Shown here: in pieces, positions 8,050 through 18,697 of the stretch
How the letters are laid out: each line of letters begins with the position of its first letter
Position numbering within the stretch: the first letter of the stretch is position 1
From: CAWCGU01 sp963795195
GTDB lineage: Bacteria; Actinomycetota; Thermoleophilia; Solirubrobacterales; 70-9
NCBI GenBank assembly: GCA_963795195.1
Contig: CAWCGU010000006.1
Span: forward strand, 2,604,001-2,668,000
DNA length: 64,000 nucleotides
Direction: 5' to 3'
Position numbers and translations under genes: made by a program
Notes under the pieces: generated by a model
Told to the model about the DNA's origin: nothing
Seen by the model: only the letters and a program-made list of their open reading frames with translations
Database searches by the model: none

Positions 8050-11000
8050 CGACGGCAGCCCCTGCTCGCCTTCGTGCCGGTCGGCCCGGGTTCGTGCTGC
8101 TCGTGTGCCTGTTCGCCGGCTCGGCGATCGCCGCGGCGGCGGCGGCTCCCGCCTCCGCAGGGCTCCTCGGCGGCACACCAAAGACATTGCTCGGCGCAGC
8201 CAAGACTCTGGCGAACTCGGTCACGGACGGTGTCAAGCCGGTCGCCCAGGAGACTCAGGTCCTCGAGGCCGTTGTGCAGGACATCGCCGCGCAGCCTCCG
8301 CAGGAAGGCCCGCCTGCGCCGCCGGCCGAGGCAGCGGCTCCGCCGGCCGAAAGTGGACCGCTCGGCAACACGCTGACCAACACGGTCGACACCCTGACCG
8401 GCCTGCTCGGTGGTGATGACGGAAGCCTCGCTGCGCAATCCGGGGTCGGCCTGACCGGCCTGTTGGAGGGCCTGCTCTGCCCGCCTGTGGACGAGCTCGC
8501 CGACTTGGTTGAGCCGCTGCCCGGCGTCGGCGAGGTCGCCGGTGCGCTGCGTGCTCTGATCTGCAGCCTCCACGTTCTCGGCGTTCAGTTTCACTCGGTC
8601 TGGCAGGCGCCCGACGGCAGCCTGGTCGAGCGGACGTTCAACGCAACCATCGGGGTTCCGCGCCTGCTCAACATCGACAACCGGATCGGCCCCGATGTGA
8701 TTGCCACGCTTGGGCTCGGACCGGCCCCGAGCCTCGACCTGGCCATCGACCGGGTGCCGCTGCAGACCGCGCCGCTCCCGGCCTCGATCGAGGCGGTGCT
8801 CTTCGACCCGACCGGGGGAGCGCTGCCGGCCGAGCGCATCGCTGTTGGCGTCGATGAACTCGACAACACCCTTCCCAGCGGCTTTCGGGGATCAATCAAC
8901 CTGGCTCCGCTGCTGTCCAGCCTCGCCGAGGGTTCGGACCCGGTGCTCGACATGGACCTGCGCCAACGTGGTCGGGCGGCGGATACAAGCCTGCTCTTCT
9001 CGATCTTCGACGGCACCCCGACTGAGCGGGTCGTGGAGATCGCCGGTCGGCTCGACTTCGGGCGCTCCTGGAGCCGGCTCGACCTGCGGATGAGCTTGGG
9101 CGATCCGCTGACCGCGAACCTCTCCACAGATCAGCCGGGCCCGCTGACGGCGCAGGTCCAGCTCGGCCGCGAGCTCGAGCGCATCGACGTTCTCGCGACG
9201 ATTGAGGAATTGCCCGACAGCCTCGACATCAGCTTCGGGTTCGCATCGCGCCATCTCACCTATCACGGCTTCGACGCCGCCGGCAACCCGAAGGGAATCG
9301 ATCGCATCGACCTCGACGTCACCGCGGCCTCGCCGCTGTTCGCGCGGGCAAAGGTCATCGACATCGGCATCGACGACTTCCCCGGGGACGCCGAGCTGAC
9401 CTTCTCCGAAGAAACGCTCGAGTTCGTCTCCACACAGCGCATCGGCAGAATCGACGCCTTCGTCGGCTCCGAGCCGCAGCGCCCCGGTGACCTGCCGCCG
9501 GGAACACACCAGGGCGCCCGCTACGTCGATGTGCCCACCGAGCCCTACGTGATTGCGGCTCGCGTTCTCGGACTGCGTCACGCCCGGGTGGATTTCGGGG
9601 CGCTGGGGGCCATCACCGTCATCGCCGAGACGGACGGCGGACCCTTCGACGGCCTCGTCAAGCTGACCGGGCTGGAAGCGGACGTCCAGGTACGCAACCT
9701 GCCGTCCCGGCTCGAGATTGGGCTTGACCTGCTCGGCGGCACGATCAGCTACCAGGCGTCGGCGCCGGTTGGACGGGTTCAGGTGGACGTCCGCAGCGCC
9801 GGCCTCTTGCCGCCTCCGGTCGACAGGATCTCGGCGGTGCTCGAGGATCTCCCCGAGTCGTTCGACATCGGCTTCAACGCGCTCTTCACCAACCTCTCGT
9901 TCGCCAGCGACGTGCCGATCGGCAAGGTCGAGGTGATGGCGCGCTCAAGCGACGCCGCTGACGAGCGTGCCCTGCTCGGCACCGATCAGGGCGCAGTACT
10001 GCGCCTGTTGGACGACAAGCTGTTTGTGTTCGGGCGCATCCGAGGGCTCAAACGAGTTGCCGTCAACCTCGCCGGCGCCTTCCGGGTGGAAACCGAGACT
10101 AATGCCGGGCAGGCGCTGCGTGTGGACGCCAAGGTCGACGACGACGACATCCTGCCGTTCCCACTGGACGCGACGGCTCTGGTCGAAGACCTGCCCTCGA
10201 AGCTTGATCTGACCGCCGATCTCGTCACCGGCAAAATCGGTTACGAGGCAGCCGAGCAAATCGATCTGATCGAAGTGGCGGCTTCTAGTCCGGAACCTGT
10301 CTTCAACGACCCGGCGCTCGGCATCAGCCTCAGCGAGTTCGAGGCTCGCCTGCGCGGCATCCCGGTCGCCTTCCAGGTCGGGTTCGCCCTCTCGGGGGCC
10401 GACTTCACGGGCGCCTCGTTCACCTCCGACAATCCGATCGAGTCGATCGAGGTGATGGCCGCGTCAGCGGGTGCGGACGACGCCCGTGACGACCTCGACG
10501 ACCCCGCGACCCCAGGTCCGGACGCCGGGATGCTGCTGCGCTCATTCACCGATGAGACCTTCATCTTCGCCCGGGTACTGCGCCTGCGGGGGTTGACGCT
10601 CGGCCTCGATCCGATTCGGATCGCGACCTCGATCGCAGCGGGGCCGCCGGCGCTGTTCCTGGTCGACGTCGTGGTCGACAACCCGGCGCTGCTGCCATTC
10701 GACCTGACCGCGAGCGGGGCAATCCGCAACCTCCCGTCCAACCTCGATCTCACCCTTGATCTCGCGGCGGGCCAGGTGATCTACGAGGCCTCCGAACGCA
10801 TCGACCGCGTCGAGCTTGCGGCCGAGGGCTCCGAGCCGTTCGTGCCCGCCTTCCTCGTCGATCAGGTCGAGGCTCTGATCGAGGGGGTGCCGCAGAGCTT
10901 CACCGTCGGCTTCGCGATCAGCGAAGGACCTGAGACGCTTTCGTTCACGTCGACCCAGCTGATCGACCTGATCGAGATCAAGGCACTGAGCAGCGGCGCC

Positions 11001-14000
11001 GCAGACTCGAGCTCCGTACTCGACAGCGGCGCGATCGGCGCAGTGCTGCGTGCCGGCGCCACTGAGACGTTTGCCTTCGCCAGGGTCAGGCAGCTGCGCG
11101 AGGTCCGCGTCGGGCTCTCGCCGATCCGGATCGTCACCAAGACAGGCCCTGATCTGCCCCTGATCGCCGACGCGGTCATCGACAACCCGGCGATCGTTCC
11201 GTTCCCGCTGACGGCGAGAGCCGACATCAACAACCTGCCCTCGCAGCTGGATCTGACCGTGGACCTTCCGGCAGGCCTGATCTCCTACGCCGCGTCGGAC
11301 GAGATCGACCTGATCGACGTCAGCGCCTCGAGTACGGAGCCGGTCTTCAACGATCCGGCCCTCGGGATCAGCCTCAGCGACTTCGAGGCCGGGCTGACCT
11401 CGATCCCGCGCGCGTTCAACGTCAACCTCGCCTTCTCGGATACGACCCCCGGTGGCGACTTCAAAGGCGTGTCGTTCAACGCCGACAAGCCGATCGGTCA
11501 AATCGAGGCGCTGGCCCGTTCGCTCGCGACCCCCGACTCCCGCGGCGCCCTCGGAACCTCCGACGGCGCCGTGCTGCGGGCCCGCGGCGCCCGTACGTTC
11601 GTCTTCGCGCGGGTAAGCGGCCTACGCCACCTCGCCTTCGGGCTCGATCCGATCTCGGTGTCGACCGAAACGGCGCCAGGCCGGCCGCTGCGCGCCGACG
11701 CAATCATCGACAACCCCGCTCTGCTGCCGTTTGACCTCGACGCCGAGGCACTGGTTGAGGATCTGCCGTCTGAGGTCGACCTGACGGCCGATCTCGCGGC
11801 GGGTGAGATCGGCTACTCGGCCTCCGGCCCGATCGATCTCGTCTCCGTTCAGGCGTCGAGCTCCGAACCGATCTTTGAGGACCCGGCGGGCCAGATCAAC
11901 CTCAGTGAGTTCGGCGCGGTGTTGAACGGCGTTCCGGCGAGCTTCACCCTGGATCTGCTGCTGCCGTCGGGAGAGTTCAACGGGTTCGACTTCACGACGA
12001 ACAACCCGATCGGCGAGATCCTGGTCTTTGCCCGCAGCGAGGGAGCGCCGGATCGCAGCGGCGAGGTTGCAGGCGGCGGACACGGAGCGGTGCTGGTGGC
12101 CAACCCCGCCGAGACCAACGTCTTCGCCAGGGTGCTCGGCTTCAGGCGGTTGGCCTTCAAGCTGGAACCGATTTCGGTCGTGGTCGCAACCGCGCCGGAT
12201 AACCCGTTCAACGTCCATGCCGACGTCGATCTACCGGCGCTGCTGCCGACCTCGCTCGCGGCCGATCTGGGGATCACGAACCTGCCGGGAACGTTGGGGG
12301 TCGGCATCGACCTCGGTTCCGGCGAAATCAGCTACTTCGCCAACGAGGTCGTCGAGCGCATCGAGCTCGTCGCCAGCACCGACGACTCCGATCCGCCACT
12401 GATCCCAGGGATCGATCTGCGCAGGTTCGACCTCAAGCTGCTCGAGCTGCCCCGGAGCTTCGGCCTGGGCCTGGGTCTGCTTCAGGACGGAGGGCCGCCC
12501 GACGAGATCGACTTCACCGTCACCGGCCTGTTCGGGGGAGCAGCGGCGAGCCCGATCGGCTCCATCACCCTTACGGCCAAGCGGGATTCAGCCACGCCCA
12601 ACCTGAGCGGCCTGCTCGGCGGCGCCGTCGGCGCGATCGCCCGGATCGACGAGTCCGACGCCTTCGCCCACGCCCGCGTGGAGGGAATCGAGCACTTCGG
12701 CCTCGATCTCGACCCGATTGCCGTCTCGACGAAGACGGCGGCGGGGGAGCGGCTGTTCGTCGATGCCGAGATCGACGCCCCGGAGCTGATCGGAACGCTG
12801 GTCGACGTCGAGGCGGAGGTGAACGACCTGCCGTCGCGCCTCGACGTCTCCGTCGAGGACGATGGGGCAGGCGGCCTCGACATCGGCTACAGCGCCGGCG
12901 CTCCGGTCGAGAGCGTTCGCCTCGAGGCCACCCACCTCGAGCTGACAGAGGGCTCGCCGGCGGACCTGCGGGCGCTTCTCGACGGGCTCCCCGCGATCCT
13001 CTCAGTCGACGTCAGCGCCGCCCCCGAGGAGCCGATCACGGTGGACTACACCGCCTCGGGGGGCGCCCAGATCGAGCGGATCAGGGTGATGGCGCGCGAC
13101 CTCGGACTCGATCTCGGCGAGCTCAGCCTGCCGCCCCTGCTTGCGGAGGTCCAGGACATTCCGGCTTCGCTTGAATTCTCGTTCGGCGGCACCGGGGAGG
13201 CGCCGCTTGCTTCGCTCGACAGCTCCACCCCGATCGGCGCCCTTTTCGTGAAGGCTCTGGCGCCGAGCAACGAGGACGTATTCGCGACCTCCGACGCTCC
13301 CCTGGCGCTGGGCGCCGAGGACTTTTTCGAGATGCTGCTGCCGCTGGAGGGCGACATCGTCGCCGAGGGCCAGCTCTCGGCTATGTCCGATTTCGCACTG
13401 ACGATGGCGGAGACGTCGGAGACGACCGAGTTCCCGAATCCCGGCGGCGCCGGCCTCCCGCCGATCGTGATCACGAGCAGCGAGACCGAGATCGACGCCA
13501 ACGTCGAGACGACCCCGGTGAGCGCAGACCGCCTGCCCCTGGATGTCGAGGTCGAGATCGGCCAGGAGCCGCTCGAAGTCCCCAACCCGGGTGGGGGCGA
13601 TCCATTCCTGATCGGTCAGGACATGCTGATCGAGGCCGACCTCAGCAAGCTGCCGTTCAAAATCGATGCCGCGATCGACCTGACCTCAGGCGGCCTGCTC
13701 GAGCTCGACTACGACGCGACCCAGGACATCAACGACCTCGGCCTGGTGCTGGAGAACGTGGGTATCGACTCAATGGACCTCGACGTTGACGACGTGCCCG
13801 AGGACTTCGACTTCTGCTTCGAGACCGGCGACGACTGCGACCGCGATCCCAACCTGGTCGAGGACGCCGGCGATCGCCACGAGCCGGTTGCCTCGCTCGA
13901 CTTCCGCCAGCCGTCGTCGAGCCGCCAGGACCTCGAGCTGGATCTCGAACTTGATATCCCGGGAGACGATCTCTCGGTCGACGACGCCGTGCTTTCCGAT

Positions 14001-14339
14001 GTCGGCTTCGGAATCGGGCTCGAGGACAACCCTGAATTCGAAGTGCCGGGGAACATCGATCTCTACGTGTTCCTCGACTCCAACAACCACGGCCTTTCGG
14101 CCGACGCGATCACGTTCGGGGACCTGGAGTTCAAACTCGGCACCGAGTCGGACCCGTTCCGCTTCCAGAACCGCCTGCTCGCGATCGTCGACGGCGGCGG
14201 GCCTCCACCGATTCCCACGATCACCGGCGACGGTCACTGCGGCGATCCGTTCGAGTTCAACTATCTCGACTCGAACCTCGGCCGGATTCCGATCCTGCCC
14301 TTGCTTGCTGGAATCCTGCCGTTCTTCTGCAACGCCTGA
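8046..14339 (+). CDS. Giant secreted repeat protein, 2,097 residues, function unknown
   Basis: The TTG start at 8046 follows GGGGAGG by about 5 bases. The N-terminus is a signal peptide (GFVLLVCLFAGSAIAAAAA), so export is likely. A proline/alanine-rich spacer follows to about residue 115, and the protein is otherwise mainly predicted beta-strand. From about residue 380 to 1,750 it contains tandem half-repeats of roughly 85-95 residues. These share LPS-x-LD, a beta-hairpin ending in Y-x-A/S, an I-D/E-x-I-x-V-x-A-S-S element, and in alternate units IDNPALLPF and a TFxFARV-x-LR stretch. The C-terminal ~330 residues are acidic and less repetitive and contain a few cysteine pairs. There is no transmembrane anchor, LPXTG or enzyme motif. 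I do not recognise a family; a surface or matrix structural or lipid-binding protein is possible. It is one uninterrupted frame, unlike several neighbours. Confidence 0.85.
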   Translation: MTTAAPARLRAGRPGFVLLVCLFAGSAIAAAAAAPASAGLLGGTPKTLLGAAKTLANSVTDGVKPVAQETQVLEAVVQDIAAQPPQEGPPAPPAEAAAPPAESGPLGNTLTNTVDTLTGLLGGDDGSLAAQSGVGLTGLLEGLLCPPVDELADLVEPLPGVGEVAGALRALICSLHVLGVQFHSVWQAPDGSLVERTFNATIGVPRLLNIDNRIGPDVIATLGLGPAPSLDLAIDRVPLQTAPLPASIEAVLFDPTGGALPAERIAVGVDELDNTLPSGFRGSINLAPLLSSLAEGSDPVLDMDLRQRGRAADTSLLFSIFDGTPTERVVEIAGRLDFGRSWSRLDLRMSLGDPLTANLSTDQPGPLTAQVQLGRELERIDVLATIEELPDSLDISFGFASRHLTYHGFDAAGNPKGIDRIDLDVTAASPLFARAKVIDIGIDDFPGDAELTFSEETLEFVSTQRIGRIDAFVGSEPQRPGDLPPGTHQGARYVDVPTEPYVIAARVLGLRHARVDFGALGAITVIAETDGGPFDGLVKLTGLEADVQVRNLPSRLEIGLDLLGGTISYQASAPVGRVQVDVRSAGLLPPPVDRISAVLEDLPESFDIGFNALFTNLSFASDVPIGKVEVMARSSDAADERALLGTDQGAVLRLLDDKLFVFGRIRGLKRVAVNLAGAFRVETETNAGQALRVDAKVDDDDILPFPLDATALVEDLPSKLDLTADLVTGKIGYEAAEQIDLIEVAASSPEPVFNDPALGISLSEFEARLRGIPVAFQVGFALSGADFTGASFTSDNPIESIEVMAASAGADDARDDLDDPATPGPDAGMLLRSFTDETFIFARVLRLRGLTLGLDPIRIATSIAAGPPALFLVDVVVDNPALLPFDLTASGAIRNLPSNLDLTLDLAAGQVIYEASERIDRVELAAEGSEPFVPAFLVDQVEALIEGVPQSFTVGFAISEGPETLSFTSTQLIDLIEIKALSSGAADSSSVLDSGAIGAVLRAGATETFAFARVRQLREVRVGLSPIRIVTKTGPDLPLIADAVIDNPAIVPFPLTARADINNLPSQLDLTVDLPAGLISYAASDEIDLIDVSASSTEPVFNDPALGISLSDFEAGLTSIPRAFNVNLAFSDTTPGGDFKGVSFNADKPIGQIEALARSLATPDSRGALGTSDGAVLRARGARTFVFARVSGLRHLAFGLDPISVSTETAPGRPLRADAIIDNPALLPFDLDAEALVEDLPSEVDLTADLAAGEIGYSASGPIDLVSVQASSSEPIFEDPAGQINLSEFGAVLNGVPASFTLDLLLPSGEFNGFDFTTNNPIGEILVFARSEGAPDRSGEVAGGGHGAVLVANPAETNVFARVLGFRRLAFKLEPISVVVATAPDNPFNVHADVDLPALLPTSLAADLGITNLPGTLGVGIDLGSGEISYFANEVVERIELVASTDDSDPPLIPGIDLRRFDLKLLELPRSFGLGLGLLQDGGPPDEIDFTVTGLFGGAAASPIGSITLTAKRDSATPNLSGLLGGAVGAIARIDESDAFAHARVEGIEHFGLDLDPIAVSTKTAAGERLFVDAEIDAPELIGTLVDVEAEVNDLPSRLDVSVEDDGAGGLDIGYSAGAPVESVRLEATHLELTEGSPADLRALLDGLPAILSVDVSAAPEEPITVDYTASGGAQIERIRVMARDLGLDLGELSLPPLLAEVQDIPASLEFSFGGTGEAPLASLDSSTPIGALFVKALAPSNEDVFATSDAPLALGAEDFFEMLLPLEGDIVAEGQLSAMSDFALTMAETSETTEFPNPGGAGLPPIVITSSETEIDANVETTPVSADRLPLDVEVEIGQEPLEVPNPGGGDPFLIGQDMLIEADLSKLPFKIDAAIDLTSGGLLELDYDATQDINDLGLVLENVGIDSMDLDVDDVPEDFDFCFETGDDCDRDPNLVEDAGDRHEPVASLDFRQPSSSRQDLELDLELDIPGDDLSVDDAVLSDVGFGIGLEDNPEFEVPGNIDLYVFLDSNNHGLSADAITFGDLEFKLGTESDPFRFQNRLLAIVDGGGPPPIPTITGDGHCGDPFEFNYLDSNLGRIPILPLLAGILPFFCNA
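9190..13250 (+). repeat. Protein-coding tandem repeats within the giant secreted protein
   Basis: At least eight copies of a long (~170-180 residue) unit, each made of two similar halves, can be aligned by eye through the LPS-x-LD motif. The anchors fall near 9,210, 9,690, 10,190, 10,730, 11,230, 11,760, 12,280 and 12,830. The central copies (10,190 to 11,900) are most alike, sharing SSxEPVFNDPALGISLS and DNPALLPF. Outer copies are more diverged, so the array grew by old internal duplications rather than recent slippage. Nucleotide identity between copies is moderate and frame is kept throughout. Confidence 0.8.
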
Positions 14340-14673
14340 GGCGCCTCCGGCGGCGGTTGCTTACTGCGTCAGGAGGGGTGCTGGCCATTCGGCCGCCGAG
14401 CTGCTGCGCGCTGATTCCTCGCGGTCCCTGGGGTCCGTCCTGACCGGCGGCACCGGACTCACCTTGAGCGCCCTGTAGACCCTGCGGCCCCTGTTCTCCC
14501 GCGCGACCGTCAGCCTCAAGCTGTTTGCGGACGCTGCGGGTCAGATCTTTGAGCTTGATCGAGCCGTCTTTGATGTCGCGGCTGCTCAACAGCTGGTCCG
14601 CGACCGCGGTCCCACCGATGCCGGCGGCAAGCGCGGTCCCCGCCAGCGCTGCGGTCCTGATCCGGCGGTCCAC
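14257..14673 (-). CDS. Collagen-like secreted protein (short, possibly truncated)
   Basis: The GTG start at 14673 follows GGGGAGAT closely. The N-terminus is a signal peptide (MDRRIRTAALAGTALAAGIG). It is followed by SSRDIKDGSIKLKDLTRSVRKQL, a pattern common in actinobacterial exported collagen-like proteins, and about ten Gly-X-Y triplets (GEQGPQGLQGAQ, then GESGAAGQDG). After GPRGISAQQ the translation becomes arginine-rich and overlaps the 3' end of the giant gene on the other strand by 83 bases, which is atypical. Reading frames shifted by one or two bases would stop at about 14360-14375, so the C-terminus may be altered by an indel. The first ~95 residues are convincing, the tail is not. 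Confidence 0.6.
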   Translation of the reverse strand: MDRRIRTAALAGTALAAGIGGTAVADQLLSSRDIKDGSIKLKDLTRSVRKQLEADGRAGEQGPQGLQGAQGESGAAGQDGPQGPRGISAQQLGGRMASTPPDAVSNRRRRRLRRCRRTAGFQQARAGSESGRGSSRDS

Positions 14674-14773
14674 GGTATCTCCCCGGCCTTAGACGGCTGT
14701 GGCGACTATACGCCCTTTCGGCGTGTTCTCCGAACGCCTTGCGAGGGCTCGGTCCGGCCGCAACCTGACAGCG

Positions 14774-15130
14774 ATGGGGCGGGTGTGTGTGGCTGGATTG
14801 ACGATTGGTGCGCTGGTTTTGGCTTCCTGCGGTGAGACGGGTCCGATTCGTTTGCGCCCGCCGCCCCGGCGGCGAGCGATGCGGCAGCAGACGAATTCCT
14901 GGCCGGTGGTTGGCCCGAGGGGGCGAGCGGGATGCTGGCAGCGGTTCGTGTCTTCTGGATCAGCAGCCACGCCTACCAAGACGGCGAGTGGAACCTCGAC
15001 CGGCTCGATCGCCGGCTGACGCTGGGCCTGGCCGACGCGCTCCGGGCCGGCAACGAACCAAGCGGCGACATCGAGCGCCTCCTCGCCGCCTTCAGCAAAC
15101 GCCAGCCTCCCGGTACAGGAGTACCGGCCG
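14774..15130 (+). pseudogene. Frameshifted lipoprotein gene of unknown function
   Basis: An ATG at 14774 gives MGRVCVAGLTIGALVLASCGETG, a good lipoprotein signal with lipobox LASC. That frame then loses coding character. Another frame continues sensibly with DSFAPAAPAASDAAADEF, then WPEGASGMLAAVRVFWISSHAYQDGEW and a helical segment ending AAFSKRQPPGTG. Restoring one G in the run after GAGAC (GGG to GGGG, near 14840) joins the two parts as GETGSDSF. No stop is found near the end: the second frame runs into the convergent sdhB, so there may be a second indel. It is either a real gene with sequencing errors or a decaying one. No family recognised. Confidence 0.4.
15110..15127. terminator. Short hairpin between convergent genes
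   Basis: CCGGTAC at 15110-15116 and GTACCGG at 15121-15127 form a 7-bp stem with loop AGGA, located 14 bases beyond the stop of the downstream sdhB (minus strand) and at the end of the frameshifted lipoprotein gene (plus strand). There is no T run, so an intrinsic terminator is only inferred from position. Confidence 0.35.
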
Positions 15131-15140
15131 GCACCACGCC

Positions 15141-15910
15141 CTACTGCGGTTCGATCTGGCCGCGGCGGCGCTTCAGCTTCTCGATCATGCCCTTGCGGAA
15201 CTCCCTGTTCAGTTCTCCGATCACCTTGATCGAGATCTTCTGCGGGCAGACCCGCTGGCACTCGCCGAAGTTCGTGCAGCCGCCGAAGCCCTCATCGTCC
15301 ATCTGCCGGACCATCGCCCTGGCCCGGTGGTAGCGCTCGGGCTCGCCCTGGGGCAGCAGGTTGAGGTGCGTGACCTTGGCCCCGGTGAACAGCATCGCCG
15401 CCCCGTTCGGACAGGCCGCGACGCAAGCGCCGCAGCCGATGCAGATCGCCGCGTCGAGTGCCGCCTGCTGGGTTTCGGGGTGAATCGGGTTGGAGTTCGG
15501 TTCCGGTTTCGGACCAGCGCCGACGGCGATGTAGCCGCCGGCCTGGACGATGCGATCGAAGGCCGAGCGGTTGACCATCAGGTCGCGCAGCACCGGGAAG
15601 GCAGAGTTGCGGAAGGGCTCGATCGTGATCTCGCTGCCGTCGTCGAACTCGCGCATGAAGACCTGGCATGAGGTCGCCTGGCCGGGCCCGTGGGGAACGC
15701 TGTTGATGGTCAGCGAGCAGGCGCCGCAGATCCCCTCGCGGCAGTCCGAGTCGAAAGCAATCGGCGTCGTGCCCTCGCTAAGCAGGCGCTCGTTGAGGAC
15801 GTCGAGCATCTCCAAGAACGAGGCCTCGCCGTCGATGTCGGCGACTTCGTACTTCTCGAACCGGCCCTCGGCCTTTCCGTCGTCCTGACGCCAGACGCGC
15901 AGTGTGAAGT

Positions 15911-15914
<4 letters not shown>
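15141..15914 (-). CDS. sdhB: Succinate dehydrogenase iron-sulfur subunit, type B complex
   Basis: The 257-residue protein has normal length for the family. The [2Fe-2S] domain carries DCREGICGACSL with a distal cysteine in ATSCQ. The C-terminal ferredoxin domain carries CIGCGACVAACPNG and CTNFGECQRVCP, giving ligands for [4Fe-4S] and [3Fe-4S] clusters. Its ATG overlaps the end of the flavoprotein gene (15911-15914), and it is the last gene of an sdhC-sdhA-sdhB operon, the order found in Bacillus and actinobacterial type-B enzymes. It passes electrons from FAD to the dihaem cytochrome b and menaquinone. It differs clearly from the 392-residue SdhB encoded at 1374-2552, so the genome has two non-identical systems. 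Confidence 0.92.
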
Positions 15915-17821
<1,907 letters not shown>

Positions 17822-17827
17822 GCTCGA

Positions 17828-18631
17828 TCAGCCTCCCGCCGGGCTCGGAAGGACGTCGATGAAGAAGAGGATCGGCACCGAGGCGAAGCCGACGGTGACG
17901 CCGACCGCCGTAAACGTCGCCAGTCGCCGGAAAGTCGCGTTGCGGTTGGGCTTGTCCCAGCCCGCCGTCTGTGTGACGCTCCAGATCGCGTGATAGAGGT
18001 GCATGCCGAGGAGCAGCACGGCGACCACGTAGATCAGGACGAAGTACCACTCCTGGAAGGCGAGGTAGAGGTTCTCGTAGACCTGGCCGTGGATCACCGG
18101 GGTCACCTGGATCGTGCCGGTCGTGAACTGAAGGATGTGAAAGACGACGAAGGCGAGCAGCAGAATTCCGCTCAGCGCCATCGCCCGTGCCGGCAGCGAG
18201 CGCCCCAGCCTGGCGGCCCTGCGATGTCCCTGCGGACGGGCGGCCCGGTTTCGCTTGATCAGCTGTGCGATCCCGACGACGTGCACGATCAAGGCGACCA
18301 GCAGCACGGCGCGGACCAGCCAGAGAATTCCCGCTTCCGGGATCTCGGGCGTGCCGACGGTGCGCAGGAATTCCGCGTAGCGGTCGATGAACGGGCTTCC
18401 GCCCCCGAGGCCTCGCAGCGCTTCGAGGTTGCCGATCATGTGAAGGACGACGTAGGCGGCGAGGATCCCGCCGCTGACGGCGACCACGACCTTCTTGCCG
18501 ATCGTGGAGCTCCAGTACTCCCGAAGCCAGGTCCCGCGTAGCATCGCCGGGATCTCGAACCCGGGCCGGGAGGCGGGCCCCTCGGTCGCGCGCGGCTTGC
18601 CGGGCGCTCGTGGCGCCTGGCCTGCGCTCAT
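17828..18631 (-). CDS. sdhC: Succinate dehydrogenase cytochrome b subunit, type B complex
   Basis: The 267-residue membrane protein has five hydrophobic helices: VVVAVSGGILAAYVVLHMIG, WLVRAVLLVALIVHVVGIA, MALSGILLLAFVVFHIL, WYFVLIYVVAVLLLGMHLYH and ATFTAVGVTVGFASVPILFF. Histidines in LHMIGN, LIVHVVG, VFHIL and LGMHLYHA are well placed as axial ligands for two haem b groups, as in the B. subtilis-type cytochrome b558 subunit. The N-terminal ~30 residues are a polar extension. It is the first gene of the type-B sdh operon. No obvious regulatory palindrome was seen in the 66 bases before the next upstream gene. Confidence 0.9.
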   Translation of the reverse strand: MSAGQAPRAPGKPRATEGPASRPGFEIPAMLRGTWLREYWSSTIGKKVVVAVSGGILAAYVVLHMIGNLEALRGLGGGSPFIDRYAEFLRTVGTPEIPEAGILWLVRAVLLVALIVHVVGIAQLIKRNRAARPQGHRRAARLGRSLPARAMALSGILLLAFVVFHILQFTTGTIQVTPVIHGQVYENLYLAFQEWYFVLIYVVAVLLLGMHLYHAIWSVTQTAGWDKPNRNATFRRLATFTAVGVTVGFASVPILFFIDVLPSPAGG

Positions 18632-18697
18632 CGGATCCCCCGTGGCACGAAGCCGATCCTAAGTGTTGCGCACGGATGCCGGTGGTCTGAGGCCGAC

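Noticed and set aside
10542..11501. Minus-strand open frame within the giant gene
   Set aside because: It mirrors the repeat protein codons and has no start context or domain.
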